From the NCBI GenBank assembly GCA_036502105.1, contig DASXZE010000008.1:1-13005 (forward strand): DNA of 13,005 nt. Reading direction: 5' to 3'. Below the pieces are notes generated by a model. That model did no database searches, had not been told where the DNA came from, and saw only the letters and a program-made list of their open reading frames with translations. Of the stretch, positions 7,214 through 13,005 are shown piece by piece. The position numbers and the translations under genes are program-made. The first letter of the stretch is position 1. Every line of letters begins with the position of its first letter. This stretch comes from Angelobacter sp036502105 (GTDB lineage: Bacteria > Acidobacteriota > Terriglobia > Terriglobales > Acidobacteriaceae).

Positions 7214-7822
7214 ATGAGAAAAGTGTTCGCAGGGCTATTTGTTTTTGCGGGCATGATTGCCGGCATAGGACTAATCTCCAGGATTTGGGGCGACAACTCC
7301 CCGATTTGGACGATGGTCCTTTTTGTCGGATTGTACCTGCCGATGGTTTTTGCTTTGGCATACTTTCTCTTTAATCTGGGTGTTCGCAGACCCTGGAGCC
7401 CTACGTCCGCCGATATCGCTCGTAGACTGGATGAACAAGATCTCCTGGTCGCAGAGCAGTTTCGCGCTGTGCGGGCGCTTGAAATAGTAGATGAATTTGA
7501 AGATGAAGGATTGAGTTATTTTCTTGAATTGGAAAGTGGCGAGGTTCTATTCCTGTCGGGCCAGTATTTGTACGACTACGACGCACGAACAGACCGTTCA
7601 AGCGCGTTCCCCAGCACTGAGTTCACGGTTCGCCGTCACAAGGAGAAAGGCCATGTTGTTGACATTGTGTGCGGGGGAACGGTGCTGGAGCCGGAACTGG
7701 CAGCCACGCCCTTCCGCGATGTGGACTTCAAAGCCGGCAAAGTTCCAGAGGACGGAGAGATCATTCGGGATAGAACGTATGATGAGATAAAGGCTCATGC
7801 CCTGCGAGCGCTTCTGAAATGA
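7214..7822 (+). CDS. Hypothetical two-helix membrane protein
   Basis: A 202-residue protein I cannot name. Two N-terminal hydrophobic segments (about 3-21 and 32-56) form a hairpin in the membrane. A soluble part of about 145 residues follows: an acidic stretch (EIVDEFEDEGLSYFLELESGEVLFLSGQYL) and a well-ordered C-terminus with EFTVRRHKEKGHVVDIVCGG and DFKAGKVPEDGEIIRDRTYDEIKA, which read like conserved blocks rather than filler. No catalytic motif is evident. The ATG begins 10 bases after the permease stop, and the stop overlaps the next start as ATGA (7819-7822), so it belongs to the exporter operon and may be an accessory membrane subunit. Confidence 0.75.
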   Translation: MRKVFAGLFVFAGMIAGIGLISRIWGDNSPIWTMVLFVGLYLPMVFALAYFLFNLGVRRPWSPTSADIARRLDEQDLLVAEQFRAVRALEIVDEFEDEGLSYFLELESGEVLFLSGQYLYDYDARTDRSSAFPSTEFTVRRHKEKGHVVDIVCGGTVLEPELAATPFRDVDFKAGKVPEDGEIIRDRTYDEIKAHALRALLK

Positions 7823-8492
7823 AAACGCTGAGAGTCATCATCATCCTTTGCCTCGCCCTCGCTGCCCTGGCCCAGCCTTCAACTACCAAACGCCAGGAAT
7901 TCTTGCGCAAATTCGCCGCCGCTGCCATTGAACGCACCAATCACGTTGTGCGCTATGACCCGGGCTATGTCCGCATTGCTTATCCCGGCGGCGATGTGCC
8001 GGCCGAAACCGGCGTCTGCACGGACGAGGTGATTCGCTCTTACCGCGCCGTTGGTATTGATCTACAAAAAGAAGTGCATGAGGACATGGCGGCCAACTTC
8101 AGCGCTTATCCCAGCAAGTGGGGAAGGCAAAGCCCTGATTCAAATATCGACCATCGCCGTGTTCGAATCTGATGGTTTTTTTCAGCCGCAAGGGCGAGAC
8201 TCTGCCGATCACCAGCGTGGCCGCAGACTATTCTCCCGGCGATCTGGTCACATGGGACCTGGGCGGCGGAGTGACGCATATCGGAATCGTAGTGGACCAG
8301 AAAGGGCTTCTCAGCCGCCGCTATCTGGTGGAGCATAATATTAGCGCAGGCCCCAAGATTGAAGATGTCTTATTTGACTGGAAGATTACCGGCCATTACC
8401 GGTACTTTGGCCCTGAATCGGGCGGGAACGTGCCTGCCTCTGCTGCGCGAAAATTGCCTTCACTAAAATTGACTCAACCAAAATTACCTTAA
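7819..8492 (+). pseudogene. DUF1287 family protein, split by a one-base frameshift
   Basis: Two overlapping frames, 7819-8172 (117 aa) and 8172-8492 (106 aa), together make one DUF1287 protein of about 224 residues. The first has a signal peptide (about 1-18) and the family blocks YPGGDVPAETGVCTDEVIRSYR, GIDLQ, HEDM and PDSNIDHRRV. The second has FFSRKGETLP, PGDLVTWDLGGGVTHIGIVVD, VEHNISAGP and ITGHYRYF. Reading one base back after CGA (8164-8166) gives V-R-N-L-M-V-F-F, which joins the blocks seamlessly; this equals loss of one A in GAAAT. C67 and H154 (restored numbering) look like a Cys/His pair of an NlpC/P60-like fold, so a periplasmic wall-related hydrolase is possible. The stop and next ATG overlap as TGATG, so both halves might still be made. 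A true mutation, a sequencing error and a functional split cannot be separated here. The 3' end lies in a 15-bp repeat array. Confidence 0.82.
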
Positions 8493-8509
8493 CCGAAATT
8501 GCCTTAACT
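8450..8509 (+). repeat. 15-bp tandem repeat, four units, across the DUF1287 stop codon
   Basis: Units AAAATTGCCTTCACT, AAAATTGACTCAACC, AAAATTACCTTAACC and GAAATTGCCTTAACT follow each other without gaps from 8450. In frame they encode KLPSL-KLTQP-KLP-stop, and the stop codon (8490-8492) falls inside unit 3. The sequence is unrelated to the array at 5358-5462 but has the same period. Confidence 0.8.
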
Positions 8510-8577
8510 CATGCTTATTTCAGCGTCGTGCGCCGGGTCTGACGCATCCATTTATTTATAAAACTGAAGTTTCATGA

Positions 8578-8657
8578 GGGAACGGCATGTATTTGCCGAA
8601 GTAGGTAGTCCGCTGCGAACCACTCGTCCGGGTCGTTACCTTCGTTCCCCGGTGGTT
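8578..8657 (+). ncRNA. Structured leader of the citrate synthase gene, possible cis-regulatory RNA
   Basis: The leader can fold into three stems: P1 GGGAACG (8578-8584) with CGTTCCC (8643-8649); P2 CGGCA (8583-8587) with TGCCG (8594-8598), sharing two bases with P1; P3 AGGTA (8603-8607) with TACCT (8637-8641), extended by CCG/CGG and GCGA/TCGT. The P3 loop ACCAC (8619-8623) is complementary to GTGGT (8652-8656) just after P1, giving a possible pseudoknot. A TATAAA box at 8557-8562 could be the -10 of the promoter; the -35 is unclear. The Shine-Dalgarno follows at 8676. I do not recognise a known riboswitch class with confidence. Confidence 0.45.
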
Positions 8658-8688
8658 GGCAAGTCTAAAGTTTTTGGAGTATAAAGAA

Positions 8689-9885
8689 ATGTTGCGCACA
8701 GAAACGCTTCCAACACTTGAGAAGCCAGAAATTGGCGCTAAAAACACCATGTCAACCAGCACAATTGCAAATACAAAAGGCCTTGAAGGCGTAGTCGCGG
8801 CCAGCTCCGGGGTTTGCTACATCGATGGCGAAGCGGGAGTACTTGCCTATCGCGGTATTGATATCCACGAGCTCGCGGACCACTCAACATTTGAAGAAAC
8901 CTGCTACCTGTTATGGTTTGGAAAGCTGCCTCAGAAATCTGAGCTGGCTGACCTGAAGCAAAAGCTGGTAGCAGAGCGCAAAATCGATCCTGCCATCTAT
9001 GACCTGATGAGCCGGGTCCCCAAAACCGCCACGCCCATGGAAGTCCTGCGCACGGCGGTCTCGGCGCTTTCTTTTTACGATTCTGAAGCGGAAAAAATTG
9101 ACCATGACGCCAATGTGCGTAAGTCGATCCGGCTGACTTCACAGATTGCCATGCTGGTGGCGGGCTATGATCGCATCCGCAAAGGCAAGAAAGTGGTCGA
9201 TCCTGATCCTTCACTTTCTCACGCCGCGAATTTCCTGCTGCAGTTGAATGGCGAAAAGCCATCAGCGACGGCGGAAAAAGCCCTGGACGTTGCGCTGATC
9301 CTGCATGCCGACCACGAATTGAATGCGTCAACATTTGCCGCGCGCGTTACGGCCGCCACACTTTCAGACATGCATTCGGCAATCACCAGCGCGATTGGCG
9401 CGCTCAAAGGCCCGCTGCATGGTGGCGCTAATGAAGCGGTAATGCGCATGCTGTTTGAGATCGACAAAAACGGCGAAGACCCGGTTGAGCACGTGAAGAA
9501 AATGCTGGCCAACAAGAAGAAAGTTTCCGGCTTTGGCCATCGCGTGTATCACACAGAAGATCCGCGGGCCACGCACCTGCGCCAGATGTCGCGCGACCTG
9601 GGCAAGTCCGCCAATCCCAAGTGGTATGAATATTCCGCCAAGATTGAGCAATATATCAAGACGGAAAAAGGTTTGAACGCCAACGTAGATTTTTACTCGG
9701 CTTCAACCTACACCACGCTCGGACTGGATGTGGATTTGTTTACGCCAGTGTTTGCCGTGTCGCGCATTAGCGGCTGGGCAGCGCACGTGATTGAACAGTT
9801 GGATGACAATCGGCTGATTCGTCCGCGTGCGGATTACATTGGCCCCGCGTATCCGAATAAGTATGTGCCGATGGAACGCAGATAA
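8689..9885 (+). CDS. gltA: Citrate synthase
   Basis: A 398-residue enzyme condensing oxaloacetate and acetyl-CoA to citrate, the entry step of the TCA cycle. The catalytic set is present: H244 in GPLHGGANE, H284 in GFGHRVYH and D334 in NVDFYSA. Substrate-binding blocks LHADHELNASTF (H209) and the C-terminal arginine in IRPRADYIGP are also there. Its length fits the short bacterial/archaeal-type citrate synthases, which lack the long N-terminal region of the E. coli enzyme. I chose ATG 8689 because GGAG lies at 8676-8679, nine bases upstream; a TTG at 8656 would extend it by 11 residues, and ATG 8749 (MSTSTIANTKGLEG) is a possible shorter start without a Shine-Dalgarno. The gene has its own structured leader and a strong terminator 20 bases after the stop. 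Confidence 0.96.
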   Translation: MLRTETLPTLEKPEIGAKNTMSTSTIANTKGLEGVVAASSGVCYIDGEAGVLAYRGIDIHELADHSTFEETCYLLWFGKLPQKSELADLKQKLVAERKIDPAIYDLMSRVPKTATPMEVLRTAVSALSFYDSEAEKIDHDANVRKSIRLTSQIAMLVAGYDRIRKGKKVVDPDPSLSHAANFLLQLNGEKPSATAEKALDVALILHADHELNASTFAARVTAATLSDMHSAITSAIGALKGPLHGGANEAVMRMLFEIDKNGEDPVEHVKKMLANKKKVSGFGHRVYHTEDPRATHLRQMSRDLGKSANPKWYEYSAKIEQYIKTEKGLNANVDFYSASTYTTLGLDVDLFTPVFAVSRISGWAAHVIEQLDDNRLIRPRADYIGPAYPNKYVPMERR

Positions 9886-9904
9886 AGCAATTAGCCTTCA
9901 GCAT

Positions 9905-9958
9905 TCAGCCCTTGAACATCTTCGTTAAAAAACGAAGTATTCAAGGGCTGAGATTTTT
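9905..9958 (+). terminator. Citrate synthase terminator
   Basis: 12-bp perfect stem TCAGCCCTTGAA (9905-9916) / TTCAAGGGCTGA (9940-9951), capped by a second 7-bp stem CTTCGTT (9920-9926) / AACGAAG (9931-9937) around AAAA, followed by GATTTTTG. It begins 20 bases after the gltA stop codon. Confidence 0.85.
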
Positions 9959-10000
9959 GCGCGTCAAAAAAATAATTTTTAGTTTGAAAGAGTGTTCAAC

Positions 10001-10053
10001 AAAAGATTTCAGCCCTTGATACTTTTCAGGGATCGAAATGTTCAAGGGCTGAA
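10001..10053 (-). terminator. Terminator of the secreted His-rich protein gene
   Basis: 12-bp perfect stem TTCAGCCCTTGA (10008-10019) / TCAAGGGCTGAA (10042-10053) with a 22-nt loop. On the minus strand it is followed by ATCTTTTG, a short T-run. It begins about 30 bases after the stop codon of the minus-strand gene. Confidence 0.6.
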
Positions 10054-10083
10054 TGCTGAGTGCTAATTGCTGATGGCTTAAAA

Positions 10084-10746
10084 TTAAGCGCCCAAATACA
10101 GCACGTGTACGTATGTGCCCAGGCGGACGTTGTAAGCCAGGTAATAACCTGGATCATCGGGATCGTTATAAATCACGATGTCGTCGCTGTCCCAGAGCCA
10201 GCCGTTGGCAAAGGCGAAATCAGGTTCGGCGATCGAAAAGAAAAAGCCGCCGACGCCAAAGCGCTGAGGTGAACCGCCGCCCAGCCGCCAGACGTGACGC
10301 GGGCCGATGCCGCCGCTGAAACGCCCGTGTTCCCACGGATGGTCAAGGTGATAGCGCGCATCGTGCCCCTGATGTCCGACCCAGCGATCATTTTCCGCGT
10401 GAACGTGCGGCGCTTCAGGATGGCCTTCAGCATCGCGAAAACTGCGATGTTCAGCCTGACCTGGCGCCTGGTTGTGGGCTGCTGAACGTGCCGGTGCGTG
10501 CGTGGGTGCAGGGCCGTGATTAGGGATATAGCCGCCACCTACGCCGTGTTCGCCATGTTGCGCGGGCGCTGCGTGTTGCGCGGGTGTTGCGTGCTGTGCC
10601 GGAGCAGAGTGAGGCGCAGGTGCGGAATGCTGCTCACGTTGCGCGAAAGCGGGAAGACTGGCGATGACAAACATGGCCAGAAATCCCAGGAGTCCAATGA
10701 GTTTCTTTTTACGTGCATCCAGACTGGATAAATTCAATCTATTCAT
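10084..10746 (-). CDS. Secreted His/Ala/Pro-rich hypothetical protein
   Basis: A 220-residue protein with a signal peptide (about 1-35, KKK then LIGLLGFLAMFVIASLPAFA, cut before QREQ). The mature N-terminus has four six-residue repeats (41-64: SAPAPH, SAPAQH, ATPAQH, AAPAQH), encoded by 18-bp repeats at 10555-10626. A His-rich middle (HGEHG, HVHAENDRWVGHQGHDARYHLDHPWEHGRF) could bind metal. The C-terminus (GFFFSIAEPDFAFANGWLWDSDDIVIYNDPDDPGYYLAYNVRLGTYVHVLYLG) looks folded and resembles tails of secreted acidobacterial proteins of unknown function. GGAG lies 10 bases before the ATG at 10744-10746. Metal binding or an envelope role is inference only. Confidence 0.8.
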   Translation of the reverse strand: MNRLNLSSLDARKKKLIGLLGFLAMFVIASLPAFAQREQHSAPAPHSAPAQHATPAQHAAPAQHGEHGVGGGYIPNHGPAPTHAPARSAAHNQAPGQAEHRSFRDAEGHPEAPHVHAENDRWVGHQGHDARYHLDHPWEHGRFSGGIGPRHVWRLGGGSPQRFGVGGFFFSIAEPDFAFANGWLWDSDDIVIYNDPDDPGYYLAYNVRLGTYVHVLYLGA

Positions 10747-10776
10747 AAATTTTTTCTCCGATGAGAACTTCTCTTT

Positions 10777-10824
10777 GTAAGATGCGTAAAACGTAAGATG
10801 CGTGAAACCAGAGATATGTGAAAC
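10777..10824 (-). repeat. 16-bp direct repeat, three units, upstream of the His-rich gene
   Basis: GTAAGATGCGTAAAAC (10777-10792), GTAAGATGCGTGAAAC (10793-10808) and the diverged CAGAGATATGTGAAAC (10809-10824) are contiguous. They lie about 30-80 bases before the minus-strand start codon, where a promoter or operator would be expected. The core GCGTAAAA recurs at 10911-10918 and 10920-10927 before the desulfurase gene. Confidence 0.7.
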
Positions 10825-10922
10825 TGGCCCATTTCTACTGCACCAAAAAAATCAGCCCGTCAAAAAATGTAAGCTGAAGCAACCTCAGTAACCACTGGCG
10901 CTTTTGCTTTGCGTAAAAAGCG

Positions 10923-10928
10923 TAAAAT
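10923..10928 (+). promoter_or_regulatory. TAAAAT -10 box close to the desulfurase start
   Basis: TAAAAT ends six bases before the ATG at 10935, and no Shine-Dalgarno lies between or just before them. This places the expected transcription start at or next to the A of ATG, as in leaderless mRNAs. No convincing -35 box is visible. Confidence 0.4.
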
Positions 10929-10934
10929 AGAACT

Positions 10935-12098
10935 ATGCGCCGTGTTTACCTCGATAACAACGCCACAACCCCAGTCCTGCCTGAGGTGTTTGAGGCGATG
11001 CGGCCATTTTATCTGGAACAGTTCGGTAACGCCTCCTCGATTCACCATTATGGTCAACATGCGCGCGGAGCGGTGGAGCGCTCGCGTGCTTCTGTGGCGG
11101 CGCTGTTGAATGCGCGTCCGGCAGAAATTGTTTTTACCAGCGGCGGTACGGAGGCCGACAATCTGGGCATCTTCGGCCTGGTGCAGCGCGGCGACCATGT
11201 GATTACCTCCACCATTGAGCACAGCGCAGTCATGAATAGCTGCAAGCGTCTGGAGCAGATGGGCTGTGAAGTCACGTTTGTTCCGGTGAATGCGCGCGGT
11301 GAAATTGAGCCGGACGAAGTGCGGAAAGCTTTGCGCGCAAACACGCGGCTCATCAGCATTATGATGGCGAACAATGAAACCGGAGTGATTCAACCGGTGG
11401 AAGAGATCGGCAAGATCGCGCAGGAAGCTGATGTTTTTTTTCACACTGACGCCGTGCAGGCCGCCGGCAAAGTCCCCATCGACGTGCAAAAAATTGCCTG
11501 CGATGCGCTCTCCATCTCCGGACACAAGATACATGCGCCGCAGGGAACTGGCGCGCTCTTCATTAAGAAGGGAACGTTGATTCAGCCGCAGATTTATGGC
11601 GGAAGCCATGAGCGGCAGCGTCGCGCGGGTACGGAGAATCTGCCGGGGATTGTTGGCATTGGCAAGGCCGCGGAAATCTCCAAACACTGGCTTGAGACCG
11701 GCGGCGCAGCCGGGATGGCGGCCATGCGTGATCGTCTGCAAAACTCTGTCCTCTCTGCCATGGACGATGCTGGCGTAAACGGCTTGGACGCGCCGCGCGT
11801 CCCCAACACCACCAATCTCTGGTTCGACCACATTGAAGGTGAAGCGCTGGTGATAGCGCTCGATCTCAAAGGGCTTGCAGTTTCCAGCGGCGCTGCGTGT
11901 TCATCCGGAGCTATTGAGCCTTCGCATGTGTTGCTTGCCATGGGACTGCCGCATCAGCGCGCTCGCGCCAGTATTCGTTTGAGCCTGGGTAAGCAGACCA
12001 CTCAGGATGATATTGATTTCGCCATCAAGATCATTCCTGAAACCGTGGGACGCCTCCGCGAAATTTCTCCTGTTTACCAGAAACAACCTGTTGGCTAA
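10935..12098 (+). CDS. nifS: Cysteine desulfurase, NifS/IscS family
   Basis: A 387-residue PLP enzyme that removes sulfur from cysteine as a protein persulfide and supplies Fe-S clusters, thiolated tRNA or other sulfur acceptors. Visible residues: YLDNNATTP at the N-terminus, H96 (stacks on PLP), N146 in ANNETG, D172 and Q175 in FHTDAVQAAGKVPID, the PLP lysine K198 in SGHKIHAP, RRAGTEN, and active-site C322 in SSGAACSSGAIEPSHVL. The C-terminal VGRLREISPVY resembles NifS more than housekeeping IscS. No iscU, nifU or mnmA homologue lies within the window, so its partner is unknown. A short hairpin CCTGTT/AACAGG (12087-12102) overlaps the stop codon but lacks a T-run. Long antisense frames across this gene are shadows. 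Confidence 0.95.
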   Translation: MRRVYLDNNATTPVLPEVFEAMRPFYLEQFGNASSIHHYGQHARGAVERSRASVAALLNARPAEIVFTSGGTEADNLGIFGLVQRGDHVITSTIEHSAVMNSCKRLEQMGCEVTFVPVNARGEIEPDEVRKALRANTRLISIMMANNETGVIQPVEEIGKIAQEADVFFHTDAVQAAGKVPIDVQKIACDALSISGHKIHAPQGTGALFIKKGTLIQPQIYGGSHERQRRAGTENLPGIVGIGKAAEISKHWLETGGAAGMAAMRDRLQNSVLSAMDDAGVNGLDAPRVPNTTNLWFDHIEGEALVIALDLKGLAVSSGAACSSGAIEPSHVLLAMGLPHQRARASIRLSLGKQTTQDDIDFAIKIIPETVGRLREISPVYQKQPVG

Positions 12099-12221
12099 CA
12101 GGATTTGAGAAATCTAATTCTGTAACTGTAGTTTGCGCCGCGCTTTCCACTGAATTGTTTGTGGTGAAACAGGTCTTTCTGCGGATTGAACCTGGCAAAC
12201 GCGGCTACACTGGATCTACCA

Positions 12222-12235
12222 ATAAAATATTTTAT
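12222..12235 (+). promoter_or_regulatory. 14-bp palindrome with TAAAAT box over the SulP start
   Basis: ATAAAATATTTTAT is a perfect palindrome that runs into the ATG (12234-12236). It contains TAAAAT (12223-12228), ending five bases before the ATG, and no Shine-Dalgarno is present. This is the second such arrangement in the window. The rest of the gap (12099-12221) shows nothing I can identify. Confidence 0.4.
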
Positions 12236-13005
12236 GAGTACCAAGTGGATTCCGAAATCCGTTTTGCTGCTAAAGCATTATTCGCGCCGCGATTTTTTTT
12301 CTGATCTGATCGCGGGCGTTACTGTGGGCCTGGTAGCCCTGCCCCTTTCAATGGCATTCGCCATCGCTTCGGGCGTTCCGCCGCAGGCCGGCCTTTATTG
12401 CGCAGTCATTGCCGGATTTTTGATTTCTGCCCTGGGCGGATCGCGAGTACAGATTGGCGGTCCTACTGGCGCGTTTGTTGTGGTGGTTGCCGGCATTGTG
12501 GCCAAATATGGAATTGACGGCCTTTTCATGTGCACATCGATCGCCGGGCTCTTCCTGATTTTTTTGGGCGTCACCGGACTGGGCAGCGCCGTCAAATATA
12601 TTCCGCGACCTGTGGTAGTAGGTTTCACCAACGGAATTGCCCTGGTCATCGCCAGCACGCAGATCAAAGATTTTTTCGGCCTGCGCATTGAGCACGTGCC
12701 GGGCGATTTCCTGGGAAGGCTGGAAGCAATCGCCCGCAACTTCCGCACCCTCTCGTTCCAGGAAACCGGGCTGGCAGTGCTGTCGCTCGTACTGATTCTG
12801 GTCTTTCGAAAGTTCATGCCAAAAGTTCCAGGTTACATTGTGGCGCTCTTTGCCGGTACAGCGCTGGTTTGGATTTTTCATTTGCCCGTCCAGACCATCG
12901 GCACGCGCTTTGGCGGAATTCCTGCCGGATTGCCGGTGCTGAAGCTGCCACAGTTTCATCTGGATCTGATCCGCCCACTCATCTCGCCAGCGATTACGAT
13001 AGCCA
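12234..13005 (+). CDS. SulP family anion transporter, N-terminal part (runs off the window)
   Basis: An open frame from ATG 12234 to the right edge gives 257 residues. It shows the SulP signature at the N-terminus: DLIAGVTVGLVALPLSMAFAIASGVPP (24-50) followed by QAGLY, then GSRVQIGGPTGAFVVVVAG (69-87), PRPVVVGFTNGIALVIA and several further hydrophobic helices. SulP proteins (SLC26 relatives) carry sulfate, bicarbonate or other anions and are about 500-600 residues long, often with a C-terminal STAS domain, which would lie beyond the edge. The substrate cannot be told from this part. It follows the cysteine desulfurase by 135 bases in the same direction, but it probably has its own promoter (TAAAAT at 12223-12228). 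Confidence 0.9.
   Translation, partial: MSTKWIPKSVLLLKHYSRRDFFSDLIAGVTVGLVALPLSMAFAIASGVPPQAGLYCAVIAGFLISALGGSRVQIGGPTGAFVVVVAGIVAKYGIDGLFMCTSIAGLFLIFLGVTGLGSAVKYIPRPVVVGFTNGIALVIASTQIKDFFGLRIEHVPGDFLGRLEAIARNFRTLSFQETGLAVLSLVLILVFRKFMPKVPGYIVALFAGTALVWIFHLPVQTIGTRFGGIPAGLPVLKLPQFHLDLIRPLISPAITIA

Larger units (their letters stand above)
9886..10071. repeat. Twin-hairpin element with 32-bp inverted arms
   Basis: The 32-base arms at 9886-9917 and 10040-10071 are inverted copies with only two mismatches. The core TCAGCCCTTGA occurs four times in alternating orientation (9905, 9940, 10009 and 10042 regions), so the element holds two hairpins back to back. It fills the gap between two convergent genes. 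The shape recalls MITE or paired-REP elements; no coding sequence lies inside and I see no clear target-site duplication. Confidence 0.75.

Noticed and set aside
8176..8182. T7 run as a programmed frameshift site in the DUF1287 gene
   Set aside because: It lies after the stop codon of the first frame, so ribosomes in that frame would not reach it; no X-XXY-YYZ heptamer precedes the stop.
8051..8338. A 95-codon third-frame ORF over the DUF1287 gene
   Set aside because: It matches no block of the family; both flanking frames do, so this is a shadow.
10860..11831. A 323-codon open frame on the minus strand across the desulfurase gene
   Set aside because: The plus-strand frame is a complete NifS with all catalytic residues. 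The antisense product has no recognisable domain and is rich in His/Arg as expected of a shadow.
12087..12113. Hairpin CCTGTT/AACAGG at the desulfurase stop codon as a terminator
   Set aside because: The stem is six base pairs, overlaps the stop codon and is followed by ATTTGAGAAATC with no T-run.
12348..12959. A 203-codon minus-strand frame near the right edge
   Set aside because: It is antisense to the SulP transporter frame, whose signature motifs are clear.

Overview
The window looks like a chromosomal stretch from an Acidobacteriota bacterium (probably a Terriglobia/Acidobacteriales-type genome). This is inference from the style of the proteins: the 64-residue S21, the two-part CxxC zinc-ribbon protein, and a secreted His/Ala/Pro-rich protein ending in an 'AYNVRLGTYVHV' tail that I associate with that phylum. 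Base composition is moderate GC. I see no tRNA or rRNA gene, CRISPR array, transposase or prophage gene.

Layout. Bases 2-178 (+) hold the tail of a receiver-domain protein that enters from the left. Bases 250-5068 are all minus strand: a small zinc-ribbon protein, rpsU with its own promoter, a 5'-terminal hairpin, a forced TTG start and a clear terminator, an exported metal-dependent amidohydrolase, and a membrane-anchored hybrid histidine kinase. Bases 5358-8492 (+) form a tight operon: ABC-2 type ATPase, its permease, a two-helix membrane protein of unknown function, and a DUF1287 protein split by a one-base frameshift. The first and last genes of this operon both carry 15-bp tandem repeats at their outer ends. 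Bases 8689-9885 (+) encode citrate synthase behind a structured leader. It is followed by a pair of strong hairpins enclosed in 32-bp inverted arms, which also ends the convergent gene for a secreted His-rich protein (10084-10746, -). Bases 10935-12098 (+) encode a NifS-type cysteine desulfurase, and 12234 to the right edge is the N-terminal half of a SulP anion transporter.

How the parts relate. The ABC ATPase and permease make a complete DrrAB-like exporter, and the next two genes are probably translationally coupled to it, suggesting an envelope-related unit. The desulfurase and SulP transporter are adjacent, but a common sulfur theme is only a guess. The rest looks like housekeeping genes with separate control.

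No clearly new multi-gene system is visible. The most notable points are the citrate synthase leader (three stems plus a possible pseudoknot), the frameshift with a TGATG junction in the DUF1287 gene, the in-frame 15-bp repeat array that supplies several possible start codons to the ABC ATPase, the twin-hairpin inverted-repeat element, and two genes whose start codon lies a few bases after a TAAAAT box (possible leaderless mRNAs).
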